DNA from: Dacryopinax spathularia
Taxonomy: Eukaryota > Basidiomycota > Dacrymycetes > Dacrymycetales > Dacrymycetaceae
DNA length: 64,000 nucleotides
Assembly: GCA_037974965.1 (NCBI GenBank)
Contig: JBBPFI010000012.1
Location: 496,001 to 560,000, forward strand
Direction: 5' to 3'
How positions within the stretch are numbered: position 1 is the first letter of the stretch; the number at the start of each line of letters is the position of its first letter. The notes below the pieces were generated by a model that saw only the letters and a list, made by a program, of their open reading frames with translations, was not told the DNA's origin and did no database searches. Shown here one piece after another: positions 62,570 to 64,000 of the stretch. Position numbers and translations under genes: made by a program.

Positions 62570-63427
62570 ATGTACACCTTCTGCTGCTGCCTTCCAGTCC
62601 GCTTCGGCGCATTCGCATTGTCGGCGCTCACCGCTGTCGTGTCCGTTATGATCTCCGCCGGGATGTTCATTGCCTTGAAAAGTACGTCTGCGCGCCCGCT
62701 CCCACGTCCAGCGCATCTGATCGCTGATGTCATATTCACAGAACAGGGCTCCGGGATTCCTGCGGCCGAGAAGGCTGTCCTTATTGTGGCCGGCATCGTG
62801 TGGGGATTCTTGTTCCTGTTCTCAGTCTTCGGGTGGGCACCGTTGGAAACGCCCTTGGCAAACACCGTTAACCACCAAAGTAGGTTCATCGGCACGCTGT
62901 CCGCACGGCGTACATTCGTCCTCGTGTACTCTCGCATGCTCTGGATCACCTGGTTCCTGTCCACGTTTGTTGGTATGTGAACTACAGAACTGCAACGTTG
63001 GTAGCATTCTCACGGTGCCTGCAGGCTCCATCCTGATCTGGAACCTGTTCCGCAAGAGCTTCTCTACCAAGTATCTCGAGCAGTGCGAGGGCGAAGATCC
63101 GTCCAACACTGCCGACAAGTGCAATCACGACTTGACAGTCGCTCGGGCGGTGTTCATCTCGGTGTTCGTCGTCTTCCAACTGATCACCCTCTGTGCGCAT
63201 ATCCCACCTTGTGCTCTTAGCACGCTGACTGATCGTACATACGCAACTCAGACTCGTGCTTCATTGTCAGCCGTTACGTTAACCAGCTGCAGGAGGAGCA
63301 GGATCACCAGGCTATCCGGAAGATGGAGAACACTCTCGCCAACATGTCCTATGCCTACACGAACCAGGCCAACTCGTTCGGCAACAACCCCCAGACCCCG
63401 AAGCCTTCTACTTCGATTCGTCGATGA
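62570..63427 (+). CDS. Small tetraspan membrane protein of unknown function, 228 residues
   Basis: Four exons, 62570-62681, 62742-62972, 63025-63192 and 63252-63427, encode 228 residues in consistent phase. Four hydrophobic segments are visible: about residues 10-36 (GAFALSALTAVVSVMISAGM), 46-65 (VLIVAGIVWGFLFLFSVFGW), 95-120 (LWITWFLSTFVGSILIW) and 150-180 (AVFISVFVVFQLITLYSCF). The N-terminus MYTFCCCLPVRFG has three adjacent cysteines before the first segment, a plausible palmitoylation site. A polar loop with Cys residues (EQCEGEDPSNTADKC) separates segments 3 and 4 and could form a disulfide. The tail is Gln/Asn-rich and cytoplasmic-looking. I do not recognise the family; the layout is shared with small fungal plasma-membrane or vacuolar proteins. 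Confidence 0.82.
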
Positions 63428-63760
63428 GCGCTACACGTTCGATATAAGGGCCTCAGGGATGTTTCTTCTGTATTTCGATCTGGACGGTATTGCACAATGT
63501 CATGACGTGCTTGAGACGGCCTGGCTGCGGTACTTCCGGATCGCGCAGTTGCAGTTTGGACTATCCCTTTGTCCGGATATAGTATGCCAATTCAATGACG
63601 AAGTTTGCTCGTGCAAGCAGCGCCTCCACCGGCATATCCCGCCGTTGCCGACCGCAGGGGGTTCTTCGTGCCGTGTGACGCAGAAGAATCAACGGTTTCC
63701 GGCCGGAAGGGCCGGCCACATATCCGTTCCGTGCAGTGATGCGAAAGCGGACGAGCAGTA
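63428..63760. other. Convergent intergenic region
   Basis: The 333-bp gap between the membrane protein stop (+) and the last exon of the right-edge gene (-). Nothing was recognised. Confidence 0.45.
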
Positions 63761-63907
63761 CTAGCGTGAGACAACTAAATCCATGGGGCCGTCAGCCGCC
63801 CAAAAGTTCAACGAGGTCCTCGGAACACGGGCGAGCAGCTCGATGAGGAGGTCGATCTGAATACGGGAAGACGCTTCCTCAGGTCGAGCGATCGAGCGGA
63901 AGACTTC
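63761..63907 (-). CDS. Last exon of an unidentified gene that extends past the right edge
   Basis: An in-frame 49-codon exon (phase 0) follows a plausible acceptor (ACATAG, just above 63907) and ends with TAG at 63761-63763. It encodes EVFRSIARPEEASSRIQIDL followed by a Leu-rich amphipathic helix (LIELLARVPRTSLNFW) and the end GPMDLVVSR. The rest of the gene lies mostly outside the window, so the family is not recognised. Bases 63908-64000 look like intron and the start of an upstream exon. Confidence 0.5.
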   Translation of the reverse strand, partial: EVFRSIARPEEASSRIQIDLLIELLARVPRTSLNFWAADGPMDLVVSR

Positions 63908-64000
63908 CTATGTCGCCGCTACCTAAACGGGTCCGTCCCTGGTTCTCAATCAGAAAAAGACGCCAGCATGTGCGGATGGTGCGCGGTCATTGGTTTAGCC

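Overview
The window is nuclear DNA of a basidiomycete fungus, most likely a yeast-like Agaricomycotina/Tremellomycete. The reasons are protein-coding genes broken by many short introns (about 35-65 nt, mostly GT-AG), moderately GC-rich coding sequence, compact spacing, and a set of conserved eukaryotic housekeeping genes with fungal features. Exon boundaries were worked out by eye from splice sites and reading frame; where exon coordinates are given, the phases were checked and close.

Layout, left to right. 1-843 (-): partial endonuclease/exonuclease/phosphatase (EEP) protein. 1753-5497 (-): 1,129-residue three-RRM RNA-binding protein. 6635-7466 (+): RNA polymerase subunit Rpb6. 7531-8226 (-): myosin regulatory light chain. 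8438-12148 (+): TAF1. 12941-17034 (+): large unknown low-complexity protein. 17448-19354 (-): mitochondrial-type 2-methylisocitrate lyase. 19788-21547 (+): RanGAP (Rna1). 22047-23405 (-): ketopantoate reductase. 24031-27537 (+): Utp17/Nan1. 27841-32335 (+): Smc6. 32714-34302 (+): phytanoyl-CoA-dioxygenase-like protein. 34.3-38.4 kb: gene-poor, with one doubtful gene. 38405-39778 (+): bHLH factor. 41410-41585 (+): U1 snRNA. 42786-43908 (-): casein kinase 1. 45227-48350 (-): RecQ helicase. 48616-52885 (-): Rpb2. 53253-54613 (+): Cwc25. 54903-55785 (+): NOPCHAP1-like. 55898-57707 (-): pantothenate kinase. 58051-61180 (-): Sec21 (gamma-COP). 61671-62247: a short non-autonomous DNA transposon. 62570-63427 (+): tetraspan membrane protein. 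63761-63907 (-): last exon of a gene that runs off the right edge.

Functional themes: Pol II transcription and initiation (Rpb2, Rpb6, TAF1, bHLH), splicing (U1 snRNA, Cwc25), ribosome/snoRNP assembly (Utp17, NOPCHAP1-like), genome maintenance (Smc6, RecQ), transport (RanGAP, Sec21), CoA synthesis (ketopantoate reductase, pantothenate kinase) and propionate metabolism (methylisocitrate lyase). The genes look like an ordinary housekeeping stretch rather than a cluster. No viral, CRISPR or horizontally acquired island was seen. The most notable non-coding items are the U1 snRNA gene and a 577-bp Mutator-like MITE with 123-bp terminal inverted repeats and a perfect 10-bp target duplication.
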